Below, one piece after another: positions 20,501 to 28,358 of a DNA stretch of 64,000 nucleotides. The position numbers were made by a program, and so were the translations under genes. This DNA is from JBBKWU01 sp037969035 (GTDB taxonomy: Bacteria; Pseudomonadota; Alphaproteobacteria; Micavibrionales; Micavibrionaceae), in assembly GCA_037969035.1 (NCBI GenBank), contig JBBKWU010000022.1, positions 1-64,000 of the forward strand. Direction: 5' to 3'. Under the pieces are notes generated by a model. The model was not told the DNA's origin and searched no databases. It was given only the letters and a program-made list of their open reading frames with translations. The stretch's first letter is position 1. Every line of letters begins with the position of its first letter.

Positions 20501-23500
20501 TCATCAAGAACATTGATTGTGATCAAGCCATCCGCAAAATCGCCGTCTGTATCGTTTGCACGAACACCGAACTGCAATTCTAGGCTGTCATTGTGATCCG
20601 TTGCATCAGGGTGATCAAGCGTATCAAGCAATGTGAACTTGTATGAACCGTTTGCATTGATTGCCAATGTAAATACATCGTTACCTGCTGCTGTTGACCC
20701 TGTGTAAACAGAACCAACCAACGCCACTGTCACAGCCAAACCGTTACTCATCAAGCCAGCTGGCAGTGTGAATGTGTTGTTTGCTGTAAACGCACCGGCT
20801 GTATCAGCACCAAAGTCTGCTGTGACAACACCGCTTACTTCAGTTGTTGGTGACATGTTTGTCTCATCAACAGTTTTCGCATCGATTGTCGCCAAGATTG
20901 GTGTGTCGTCTTCGAAACACTCAAGCGTCAATGTTGCGTTGCTGTTATCGCCATCGCCATCAGTCAATGTGTATGTGAACTCGTCTGTGCCACACATATC
21001 ACCTGGTGTCGTTGTTGTGATGCTGACATCAAAGTAAACATCGTTATAGTCTTTGTCGCCAAGGTTTGGCAGATCTTCAAAACCGATACGTAGAACTGTG
21101 TTATCGCCTTCGTCAGCCAAATCAGAAACAACATGCACTTTGCCATCAGGGTTCAGATTACCTGTACTTGCTGCAGAGCTGTAATAAGTAGGGCCGTTAA
21201 GCACTGTTTCAGAGCCAGCACCGTCATTGTAAACAACGCTAACATCTGCACCGTTATCAGCAACATTTGCTGGACGTTCGCCTGCTGTACCGTAGCCGAA
21301 GATAAACTCAACCGTACCGACAGAGAAATCAATACCAGGGTAACCGGCATTGACATCCGCGCCATCTGCAAGCAAGAAGAAGCCTGAAGATACTGCATTA
21401 GCGCCAACTGTGTAATCGAATGTTGTGCCTGGTGCTGTGCCTGTAACGTTTGCCATCAAAACTGAGCCTGAAAGCATTGTGCCGTCTGCGGCCACTGTGA
21501 ATACGCCGACTGTGTTGTTATAACCTGCGCCTTCACCAACATAAGTCAGTGTCATTTTGTCGCCTGCTGTAACAGCCAGATCACCGTCTGTGATACCAAC
21601 CGCTTGCATTTCAGAAACGTCCAAAGCGTGGCTTTCAGTCATATCAGGGAATGTGCCTGCGTTACCTGCAAATGTATGCTGCGTTGTTGCGCCTGTACCC
21701 GTTCCTGTACCAGACAATGTGTACTCGTAAGACCCATCAGCATTAATTTCAAGCGTACCGAAATTGCCGTTTATTGTTGCAGCACCGGCTGTCAGATCAA
21801 CAGTTGTACCGCCAAAGGATACTTCAGTCACTGTGTTGTCAGCATCGTTTGACAAATCATCAGCTGCGCCTGCGCCGCCGTTTTGGCCTGTGATCACGTT
21901 GCCTGTGGCACCGCCGAGATCAGAATCGAATGTGTTGTAATCGTTATGCGCTTCTAAGCCATCATCAAGAACGTTAACCGTGATAATGCCATCGGTTGCA
22001 TCACTATCGCTGTCTGTTGCTGTGAAGCCAAACTGGATTGGAAGGCTGTCATTGTGATCTGTTGTATCAGGGTGATCCAATGTGCCAAGCAATGTGAATG
22101 TGTAATCGCCATTTGATTGCAGAGCCAATGTAAACACAGGCGCGCCGTTGGCCATACCTGTATATGTGTTACCCGCAAACGCCACCGTAACCGCAAAACC
22201 GTTGCTTGTAAGGCCCGCTGGCAATGTGAATGTACCGTTGGCAGAGAAGCTACCCGGTGCATCATCACCAAAGTTTGCTTCCACTCTGTCAGAGATAGAC
22301 GTTGTCGGTGCAAGATTAGTTTCATCAACAGTCACTGTTTCAGGCTGCGTGATAACAGGTTGGTCATCATCGTTCCATGTGACTGTCAACGCATCAGAAG
22401 CTTGGTTGTTGTTATCAGTTGTATCAAACTCACCGTCAGATACTGGGTTCTCAGTCGTGAACACTGTCGCTGTGAGGTTCAATGTGCCTGCGTATGTACC
22501 GTCCGTAGAGATAATCTGCAGACCGGCTGTTTGTGCAGGAGTAAAGCTCCATACACCGCCACCAGCATTTGTACCTTGGTTGAACGTGAAGCCCGCAGGA
22601 ACGCCAGAGATTTGGTATCCTGTGATGTGCTCAGAACCGTCTGTGTCTGTGCCCAATGAACCGTTCAATGTCACATCAATCGGTGTGCCTTCATCTTGCG
22701 CGCCGCCTGTTGCATCTAAGTTCGGTGCATCCGCAACCGCATCAACAATAACATTAAAGCTATCTGTCGCAGAAGCGCTTAGGCCTTCAACAGGGTCTGT
22801 TGATGTGACTGTTGCCACCAAACCAGTCAGGTCAATGTCGCTCTCAGCAGCAGGTGTAAACGTAAACACTGTGCTTACATCTGTACCCGCAGAAGCTGTA
22901 TAAGTCCATTCCGTGCCCGCAGCATTAAATGTGCCGATTGGTGCTGTTACTGTGCCCCATGCTGGGTCAAAACCAGTCACTGTCACTGTAAGAAACTCAG
23001 CAGGTTCTGCACCCACTGCACGGTTTGCAACAAGGCTCACATCTACTGTGCCGTCTTCTTTAACTTGTGCATCATCAATGCCGCCATTGACTTTGATTGT
23101 CGGCGGGTCGATTTCAGGTGTCCAAGTCAGCGTCAACGCATCAGAAGCCTGATTGTTGTTGTCTGTTGTGTCATATTCACCGTCAGATACAGGGTTTTCA
23201 GTTGTGAACACTGTCGCGTTCAAGTTCAATGAACCATTGAAGTGACCGTTTGAATGTGTCGCTTGTAAACCTGCAATCTCCGCAGGTGTGAATGTCCACA
23301 CACCGCCACCAGCGTTGGTGCCTTGGTTAAATGTCACTTCTGTCGGAACGCCCGCAATCTGGTAACCAGTGATCATTTCAGAACCGTCTGTGTCTGTACC
23401 CAATGCACCCGCAAGGTCAACATCCAAGGCTGTGCCTTCAACATCTGTATCGCCTGTGGCAACCAATGATGGGTCATCAGCAACCGCATCAACGATAACT

Positions 23501-25422
23501 TGGAAGTCATCAGTTGCTGAGGCTGTTGTGCCTGTCGCAGGCTCTGTCGCTGTCGCTGTGGCAACCAAACCAGTTAGGTCAATGTCGCTCTCAGCAGCAG
23601 GTGTAAATGTAAACACTGTTGAAAGATTTGTATTTGGTGGCAACGTCACTGTCCATTCTGTACCCGCAGCATTAAATGTGCCTGTTGGTGCTGTTACCGT
23701 GCCCCATGCTGGATCAAAGCCAGTCACGGTCACTGTCAAATACGCATCAGGTGAATCAACGCTGTTCAATGACGCTGTTAACGGAACATCGACTGTGCCG
23801 TCTTCTTTAACAAGCGCATCATCAACACCGTTATTTGCCAATACTGATGGCGGGTCAATAACAGGTGTCCATGTCACATCAAACGATGTCGTGTTTGATG
23901 CTGTGTCGTTTGTCAGATCAAAGTCTGCGTCTGTTTTATTTGTTTCTTCTGCAATTGTCTCAACGTCCAACGTGATTGTACCGAAGTAATCCGCAGGAGG
24001 TGTGATTTGCAAGCCTGTAAGCTCAGCTTGCGTCAACTGCCACTCACCGCCGCCATTATCTGTACCAGCAGAAAGTGTGAAGCCCGCAGGAACACCGCGA
24101 ACATAAACAGTTGTGATTGTTTCTGAACCGTCTGTGTCTGTCACAGCAGTCGTAATGTGCAAATCAGCAGCATTGTCTTCCAATGCTGTTTCATCAGTCG
24201 CCGCAACGTCTGGTGTATCCGCAACCGCATCCGTTGTCACAGATACTGTGCCATTAGAGGCACTTGAAAGCTCAGTTGATGAATCTTCGTTCACCGCTGT
24301 CACTGTCAAGCGCGGTGTAATATCGCCATCTGTGTCCGCCGGTGGTGACAATGTCGGGCCGCCTGTGAATGTCGCGCCCGAAGGAACAACAATTGTCCAA
24401 GTACCAGCAGCCGCATCATATGTGCCGCCATTTTCAACAACACCCCAACCTGCTGGAATACCAGAGATCGTGACCGTCATTGTGACAGAAGCCGAAGCTG
24501 TGTTTGGCACAGCCATAACAGCCAATGTTACGCTGCCATCTTCATAAACAAGCGCATTTCTTAGCTCAAGTGTCGGCGCAGGCGGCGGCGTTGGAGCCAC
24601 TTCCTCGTTAACAAACAAACGATCTTGGAATTCAGGCAATTTATAGCGCAATGACGTCGGAGCAATCGGACCAACATCATCAGGGCTACTCAAAGGCGTC
24701 GCTGTAAACGTACTACCAAAACCAAAACCACCACGACCAGAAACAGACCCCGTCTCACCAGCCGCAGGCTCAATTTCAGCCAACTGATCGGCCAATTGTG
24801 CCATCTCTTGTTCGCTCATTTGCTCGGCTTGATCTTGCTTAACAGCCTGAAGGTCTTCGCCTTCGCCAATGTTGTCGTTCATAGCAGAGGCCATTTGAAG
24901 GCCATCAATAAATTCGCGCAATGAAATGATTGTGTCTTCTGCGCCTTCAACAAGGGCGATGTCCATCGCGTCTTCAAAGTTCTGAAGAATAAGTGTGCCA
25001 TCTTCACCAAAGCTAATCAGCAACGCACCATCTTGCATTTCAACGCTCTTCACATCAGTTGTGTCAAAGCGGAAATCATATTTCTCGTCAGCTTGCATGT
25101 CATATACAAGTGTCTCACCAGCAACAGGATGCTGAATTTGCGCGGCAGGGGCAGAACCGGCAAGTTTTTCAAACAACTCAGTAGAGTTAATGGTTTCACC
25201 ATCTCCCATGCTCAGTTCAATTTCGTTTTCTGCTAAAGAGCGGAAATTTTCGATTGTGACTGTATCGCCAGTTTTAAGTTGGAACGTCAGTTCGCCGTTT
25301 TCACTTAAAGACATGCCGTCAATTTCTGATGTAGAGAACGACAGTTTGCTGCCTTCGCTTTCAGATAGATTAATACGTGCATCCTGACCAGCGTCTTGGA
25401 ATGGGAATGATTGGTTAGCCAT
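17557..25422 (-). CDS. giant RTX adhesin-like protein with VWA domain, type I secreted (2621 aa)
   Basis: A very large acidic cell-surface or secreted protein. In order: residues 1-215 with no signal peptide, like the retention module of LapA-type adhesins; a PAAG sequence at 219-222 followed by a Gly-rich stretch; about three Ig-like units of roughly 248 residues (275-1018) with recurring VKEDGTVDV and TDTDGSE motifs; two VCBS-like cassettes starting VTVDETN (near 1025) and KTVDETN (near 1512), the first enclosing a DUF4114-like domain (about 1275-1465, GFEDLPNLGDKDYND), the second a different domain; a VWA domain with MIDAS motif DVSGSMGS near 2190; RTX nonapeptides (GGAGDDVIFGQEGND) near 2400-2530; and a C-terminal type I secretion signal. 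It heads the secretion locus and ends in a terminator. An adhesion role is inferred; Ca2+ binding by the RTX part is family knowledge. Confidence 0.9.
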   Translation of the reverse strand: MANQSFPFQDAGQDARINLSESEGSKLSFSTSEIDGMSLSENGELTFQLKTGDTVTIENFRSLAENEIELSMGDGETINSTELFEKLAGSAPAAQIQHPVAGETLVYDMQADEKYDFRFDTTDVKSVEMQDGALLISFGEDGTLILQNFEDAMDIALVEGAEDTIISLREFIDGLQMASAMNDNIGEGEDLQAVKQDQAEQMSEQEMAQLADQLAEIEPAAGETGSVSGRGGFGFGSTFTATPLSSPDDVGPIAPTSLRYKLPEFQDRLFVNEEVAPTPPPAPTLELRNALVYEDGSVTLAVMAVPNTASASVTMTVTISGIPAGWGVVENGGTYDAAAGTWTIVVPSGATFTGGPTLSPPADTDGDITPRLTVTAVNEDSSTELSSASNGTVSVTTDAVADTPDVAATDETALEDNAADLHITTAVTDTDGSETITTVYVRGVPAGFTLSAGTDNGGGEWQLTQAELTGLQITPPADYFGTITLDVETIAEETNKTDADFDLTNDTASNTTSFDVTWTPVIDPPSVLANNGVDDALVKEDGTVDVPLTASLNSVDSPDAYLTVTVTGFDPAWGTVTAPTGTFNAAGTEWTVTLPPNTNLSTVFTFTPAAESDIDLTGLVATATATEPATGTTASATDDFQVIVDAVADDPSLVATGDTDVEGTALDVDLAGALGTDTDGSEMITGYQIAGVPTEVTFNQGTNAGGGVWTFTPAEIAGLQATHSNGHFNGSLNLNATVFTTENPVSDGEYDTTDNNNQASDALTLTWTPEIDPPTIKVNGGIDDAQVKEDGTVDVSLVANRAVGAEPAEFLTVTVTGFDPAWGTVTAPIGTFNAAGTEWTYTASAGTDVSTVFTFTPAAESDIDLTGLVATVTSTDPVEGLSASATDSFNVIVDAVADAPNLDATGGAQDEGTPIDVTLNGSLGTDTDGSEHITGYQISGVPAGFTFNQGTNAGGGVWSFTPAQTAGLQIISTDGTYAGTLNLTATVFTTENPVSDGEFDTTDNNNQASDALTVTWNDDDQPVITQPETVTVDETNLAPTTSISDRVEANFGDDAPGSFSANGTFTLPAGLTSNGFAVTVAFAGNTYTGMANGAPVFTLALQSNGDYTFTLLGTLDHPDTTDHNDSLPIQFGFTATDSDSDATDGIITVNVLDDGLEAHNDYNTFDSDLGGATGNVITGQNGGAGAADDLSNDADNTVTEVSFGGTTVDLTAGAATINGNFGTLEINADGSYEYTLSGTGTGTGATTQHTFAGNAGTFPDMTESHALDVSEMQAVGITDGDLAVTAGDKMTLTYVGEGAGYNNTVGVFTVAADGTMLSGSVLMANVTGTAPGTTFDYTVGANAVSSGFFLLADGADVNAGYPGIDFSVGTVEFIFGYGTAGERPANVADNGADVSVVYNDGAGSETVLNGPTYYSSAASTGNLNPDGKVHVVSDLADEGDNTVLRIGFEDLPNLGDKDYNDVYFDVSITTTTPGDMCGTDEFTYTLTDGDGDNSNATLTLECFEDDTPILATIDAKTVDETNMSPTTEVSGVVTADFGADTAGAFTANNTFTLPAGLMSNGLAVTVALVGSVYTGSTAAGNDVFTLAINANGSYKFTLLDTLDHPDATDHNDSLELQFGVRANDTDGDFADGLITINVLDDGLEAHADHNVFDAAFGGATGNVITGLNGGAGAADDLSQDADNEVTQISFNGATVDLTAGAATIDGDYGTLEIFADGSYEYTLLPTAPTADQTVYSYSIDNPAGGTGAGDIKNVTAELNADTKSFTFEMTMDPTANGFTLAINGGPNPKGHGGEMALIYFDGSNIGNPVVTAYNYNGQNTQTSWSDGSAAAGVQTPDMIASSLVDAGVFSNMSVTTDAAGNKVFSFTVDAEVLQDHVPAYGNAADWTGLDFADSIGVWLHPVKGLSTDYNADGELTNWSTTGQSYFDTSNQPTEIKIVCDAKEFNFDAAQSDITGGQTTLTKDGITLSTTDGKLTWVNTADGSGIGINGAGNDSLKIWPAGEMINIGFAENVATTTITIAELGDNNDDGLHGADMILTLADGSTVNVEQQFVAADIHDGVFSFTLNSADYGQLISGVELSSTNAGSFKATSMLLNNVTAETACETVPVKDVCDVFEYTLTDGDGDTSVATLELCGIAPKLVVGENVDDDSTSTTTYRVGDDSGIITGSMAGDILVGDVGGSAKENQMKDINIALVLDVSGSMGSNTSATSKMSLLINAVNNLIGDMADYKSGNVQVHITPFSTTASAGATFVITDTNGLADAIAYIEGLNGNGWTNYEAGLQSTVNWLSGSEVYGGNAETYTYFITDGEPNRYLNNSGNVVSNDDATIAMNQINGVGDSTNEIAHIQGLSTEVIGVGINVGSTALARIATIDSDGTALNVKDPNDLDAALAETNPLIKLAAVGDDVLVGGNGDDFLFGDALNTDVLASDFGLLLDAGSSWGAFAALEAGQSTVDPTWNRADTVEYIKNHAEELAVESLNNTGTSRLGGNDILDGGAGDDVIFGQEGNDMITGGAGNDVLFGGSGADTFLFNAITDGFDTIMDFDRSEGDVFDLSALLNGSYDPLQDSINDFVFANDNGGDTVISVDLTGSGDVSNATNVVDLQGVSGFSVDDLITNGSMVA

Positions 25423-25493
25423 AGTTTCTGCCTCCTGATTAATTGCCTATTACAGCAATATGTATAATTTTCCTAACGAGATTAACGAGAGTT

Positions 25494-25508
25494 TTAACCT
25501 TTTTTTAA
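25494..25508. promoter_or_regulatory. putative CtrA-binding box upstream of the adhesin gene
   Basis: The sequence is a perfect TTAA-N7-TTAA (TTAA at 25494-25497 and 25505-25508), the full-site consensus of the alphaproteobacterial cell-cycle regulator CtrA. It lies 72 bp upstream of the adhesin start, just beside a TTGACA-like -35 element (25515-25520, minus strand). A direct repeat of CTCGTTA (minus strand, about 25474-25490) follows downstream. CtrA itself is not encoded in the window, so the assignment rests on the motif only. Confidence 0.45.
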
Positions 25509-25602
25509 CCCCCCTGTCAAGGAAATTATGTTAAACAAACGTTAATTATTTTGTTGATATTTGATTCCTGAGCGCCCTATTTTCTTAAGTGCTTAAAAAT
25601 AT

Positions 25603-27096
25603 CTATAAATTACCAAACAGAATACATTTAATTTCACAAAATTCTTCAATGCCATACTTAGAGCCTTCGCGACCTATACCCGATTCTTTGACACCGCCAA
25701 AAGGTGCTATCTCTTGGGAAATCATGACTTCGTTCACGCCAACCATGCCTGCTTCCAGAGTTTCCGCCACGCGCCATTGCTGTGCGGCGTCACCAGAGAA
25801 GAAATAAGCAGCTAAGCCGAACGGTGTGTCATTGGCAGCACGAACAACCTCATCTTCGGTTTTAAAGCGGTAAAGCGCGGCAACAGGGCCAAATATTTCC
25901 TCATTCGTGATGCGCATATCGTTATTCATGCCCGTCAACACCGTCGGGGCGTAGAAATAGTCACCAAGATCAAGCTTTGCGCCGCCTTGCAGCGCCTTTG
26001 CACCCTTACCCAATGCATCCGTCACCAGATCGACAACCTTATCGATGCCTTTTTGATTGATTAACGGCCCGATAATCGTGCCTGCCTCATCACCGTAGCC
26101 GACTTTAATGCCTGCAAATTCTTTGGATAGGCGTGTGGCGAACTCATCATATATGCCGTCTTGCACATATATACGGTTCGCGTTAATGCATGTTTGTCCT
26201 GCGTTACGGCATTTCATCGCCATAACACCTTTGATCGCCACATCAATATCCGCGCTATCAAAAACGATGACAGGGGCATTTCCACCCAACTCCATTGAGA
26301 CTTTTTTGACGGTGTCTACCGATTGCTTCATCAAAATCTTTCCGACAGCCGTAGAGCCCGTGAAAGAGATTTTGCGCACACGTGAGTCGCTCGTTAAGGC
26401 ACCACCAATTTTGGGCGCATTATCAAAAGAACCCGTCACGATATTAAACACCCCCTTAGGAATACCAGCTTCTTCGCCCAATACAGCCAACGCCAACGCA
26501 GAAAACGGCGTATCTTCCGCAGGTTTCAAAACCACAGTACAGCCTGCCGCAAGCGCAGGCGGCACTTTGCGCGTGATCATCGCACTCGGGAAATTCCACG
26601 GCGTAATCGCGCCCACAACGCCAACGGGTTGCTTTTCCACCACAATGCGGGTGTTTTGATTATTGGTCGGGATGAAATCGCCATAAATACGTCTTGCTTC
26701 TTCGGCGAACCAGCGCACAGATTCTGCGCCACCCAAAACTTCGCCTTTTGCTTCCGGCAAAGGCTTGCCTTGCTCCATCGTCATAATGGCGGCCAGCGCA
26801 TCTGCGTGATCCACGATCAGCTCATACCATTTATAAAGGATGTTCGCGCGCTCTTTCGGGGCGGTTTTTCCCCATGTTGCAAACGCATCATGCGCCGCTG
26901 CAATCGCGGCTTCCGTTTCTGCCGCGCCCATATCGGGAACCGCGCCAATTTTATCGCCTGTCGCAGGGTTAAACACATCAAATGTCGCGCCGTTATCCGC
27001 ACAAGCCCATTGCCCACCGACAAACGCCTTGTCTTTCACCAATCGCTTGATATCGCTCGCAACGTTGTGCGCATCTGTTTTTTGTGCCTGTGCCAT
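25603..27096 (-). CDS. gabD: NAD(P)-dependent succinate-semialdehyde dehydrogenase-like aldehyde dehydrogenase
   Basis: A 497-residue class I aldehyde dehydrogenase. It has PWNFPSAMITRKVPPALAAG, the cofactor segment FTGSTAVGK, the general base in MELGGNAP and the catalytic cysteine in NAGQTCINANR. The MAMKCRNAGQTC context and the C-terminal PFGGVKESGIGREGSKYG are those of GabD, which oxidises succinate semialdehyde to succinate at the end of GABA breakdown. Substrate is inferred from family likeness, as no GABA transaminase or permease is nearby. The ATG has AAGGAAA upstream. Its promoter must lie in the GANTC-rich region that follows. It is separated by about 180 bp from the adhesin gene and is probably transcribed alone. 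Confidence 0.85.
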   Translation of the reverse strand: MAQAQKTDAHNVASDIKRLVKDKAFVGGQWACADNGATFDVFNPATGDKIGAVPDMGAAETEAAIAAAHDAFATWGKTAPKERANILYKWYELIVDHADALAAIMTMEQGKPLPEAKGEVLGGAESVRWFAEEARRIYGDFIPTNNQNTRIVVEKQPVGVVGAITPWNFPSAMITRKVPPALAAGCTVVLKPAEDTPFSALALAVLGEEAGIPKGVFNIVTGSFDNAPKIGGALTSDSRVRKISFTGSTAVGKILMKQSVDTVKKVSMELGGNAPVIVFDSADIDVAIKGVMAMKCRNAGQTCINANRIYVQDGIYDEFATRLSKEFAGIKVGYGDEAGTIIGPLINQKGIDKVVDLVTDALGKGAKALQGGAKLDLGDYFYAPTVLTGMNNDMRITNEEIFGPVAALYRFKTEDEVVRAANDTPFGLAAYFFSGDAAQQWRVAETLEAGMVGVNEVMISQEIAPFGGVKESGIGREGSKYGIEEFCEIKCILFGNL

Positions 27097-27187
27097 GATA
27101 ATTTCCTTCCGAAGATCTCATATTTATATGCGCCTATATAAGCACAACGAGCGACTGGCGAAAAGATGATGTTCTCTTAATTTTTGC

Positions 27188-27542
27188 GAATCTCTGCATA
27201 AAACAATAAAAATAGCTTTTGCCCCTTCCGAAAAGAAAGAATCGATTCTATTTTGCCTGCGACTTTTACAAATTTTTCTCGAATCGGGACTCGGTTTTTA
27301 CAATATTCGCGCACCGCAAAGTCTTTATGTCATTAGATTCTGACCAACAACCCTAAAAAATTCAAAATAATCCAAATTATTTTTCATGTGTGCAAGCTGT
27401 GGGTAAATATGTGCAAAATCTTCTTTTTTTTAACAGATTCAAAGCCGTATTTATTGTAATAATCTTTCAACAAATATCCATAAAACGTAATTATTGTTCA
27501 AAAAATGAAAATTAGGACTCGACTCAAATTCGAAAACGAGTC
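27188..27542. promoter_or_regulatory. dense cluster of GANTC (CcrM-type methylation) sites in an AT-rich intergenic region
   Basis: Ten GANTC sequences occur in 355 bp, at 27188, 27239, 27244, 27281, 27288, 27336, 27436, 27516, 27521 and 27538. Chance would give one or two. GANTC is the target of the cell-cycle methyltransferase CcrM in Alphaproteobacteria, and clusters mark origins and methylation-controlled promoters. The region is rich in A/T runs and includes TGTGGGTAA (27398-27406), one mismatch from a DnaA box. It lies between the gabD start and the putative structured RNA, so it could control both. No protein gene is visible in it. Confidence 0.6.
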
Positions 27543-28190
27543 ATCTTCAAATCAACAGCAAGACATTGCTTCTCACCGATCCCTTCGGGGCTAAGAGAGA
27601 AGACTTCTTAAAGGCTCTCGGGCCTCTTAAAAAGAACTTGTTGCCAGTGTGAGTAGTCATCACACGGGTCTTTCGGACCAAGGACTATTTGAAACGGATT
27701 GTCGTTTTTACTGCTCTTCGGAGCTTTAAATTTCAACTTTCACGCCTTATATGTTCCCGATCGGCTTAAGGGATATGTTGCAGAAATGCTTCCTGTTATT
27801 CGGACTCGAGTTCGCGCACGTTAAAGCGTTTGTTGAATAGCAGGGTTCGTATTTTTGTTTGAACCATATTCTGAATTATCGATATCCTGTCATGAAGGTT
27901 TCGATGTGTGGGTGATCTACCACAATAAATAACAGTGAGCGGGGGTTCGTTCACAGTATACCAATGAAGACTGGGTCGCTCCCACCTTCCGCGGCATACG
28001 GATCAGAGCGAGATAACCTGATTGACTTTATATGTAACTACAGGCCTTCGGGTACAGTTCAAACGGCTCACGTCGGACATGTAAAGGGTGCTTTCAGGAC
28101 TAGCTTCCCAAAAAAGGCTCCGATGTGATGGTTTTTATTGTTAGGCATTTATGTCTTTCAGCAGAGATCGGATCATCGGAGTTTTTTTAT
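27510..28190 (+). ncRNA. putative large structured non-coding RNA (about 650-680 nt)
   Basis: This stretch has no credible reading frame but many short perfect inverted repeats in series. Examples are CTTCTC/GAGAAG (27569-27574 with 27597-27602) enclosing CCC-TTCG-GGG, GTGTGA/TCACAC (27647-27652 with 27660-27665), GCTC-TTCG-GAGC (27713-27724), GGTTC/GAACC (27844-27848 with 27861-27865), TGTGG/CCACA (27907-27911 with 27920-27924), TCGCTC/GAGCGA (27976-27981 with 28006-28011) enclosing TCCG/CGGA, and GGG-GCT/AGC-CCC near 28085-28109. CAGCAAG (27556-27562) can pair with CTTGTTG (27637-27643) around two of these hairpins, giving a multibranch element. Several loops are TTCG closed by C-G, the stable form only on the + strand. 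It ends in CTCCGATG/CATCGGAG plus seven Ts near 28172-28188. I see no hallmarks of RNase P RNA, tmRNA, 6S, SRP RNA or group I/II introns. The 5' end is a guess. Confidence 0.65.
28118..28190 (+). terminator. Rho-independent terminator ending the structured RNA
   Basis: CTCCGATG near 28118 pairs perfectly with CATCGGAG near 28174-28181. The segment between them forms an extended loop of about 48 nt, and a run of seven T residues follows. The T-run is on the + strand, which fixes the direction of transcription of the preceding RNA. It also separates that RNA from the response regulator gene 170 bp downstream. Confidence 0.75.
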
Positions 28191-28358
28191 GGGCTATACC
28201 ATTCAAATTGTGTGTAAATCAGCCATCAATTGACAATTTTTTGCCTAAAACCTTAAGTTTTTTCATTTATTACCTTTATTTACCTCCTCAACGCGAATAT
28301 ATTATTTGATTATGCGCATTGTATTTTTGCGCGAATCAATTATGTGGGTTTTTACTAT

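Noticed and set aside
22117..23989. Long open frames on the + strand opposite the giant adhesin gene (for example 22148-22903 and 23369-23989).
   Set aside because: They lie antisense to a strong coding frame, repeat in step with the adhesin repeats, and translate to low-complexity Ser/Val/Thr protein without domains.
27188..27542. Calling the GANTC/AT-rich region the chromosomal origin of replication.
   Set aside because: Only one near-match DnaA box was seen, and none of the usual origin neighbours (hemE, dnaA, parAB, gidAB) are in the window. Left as a possibility in the finding.
27801..27960. Possible tRNA from GGTTCG segments (near 27844 and 27944).
   Set aside because: No acceptor stem or anticodon arm can be drawn around either.
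27510..28190. RNase P RNA, tmRNA (including the permuted form), group I or II intron as identity for the structured RNA.
   Set aside because: The conserved GAGGAAAGTCC block, a tag-peptide frame with GACAAC and a tRNA-like end, and intron core motifs were looked for by eye and not found.
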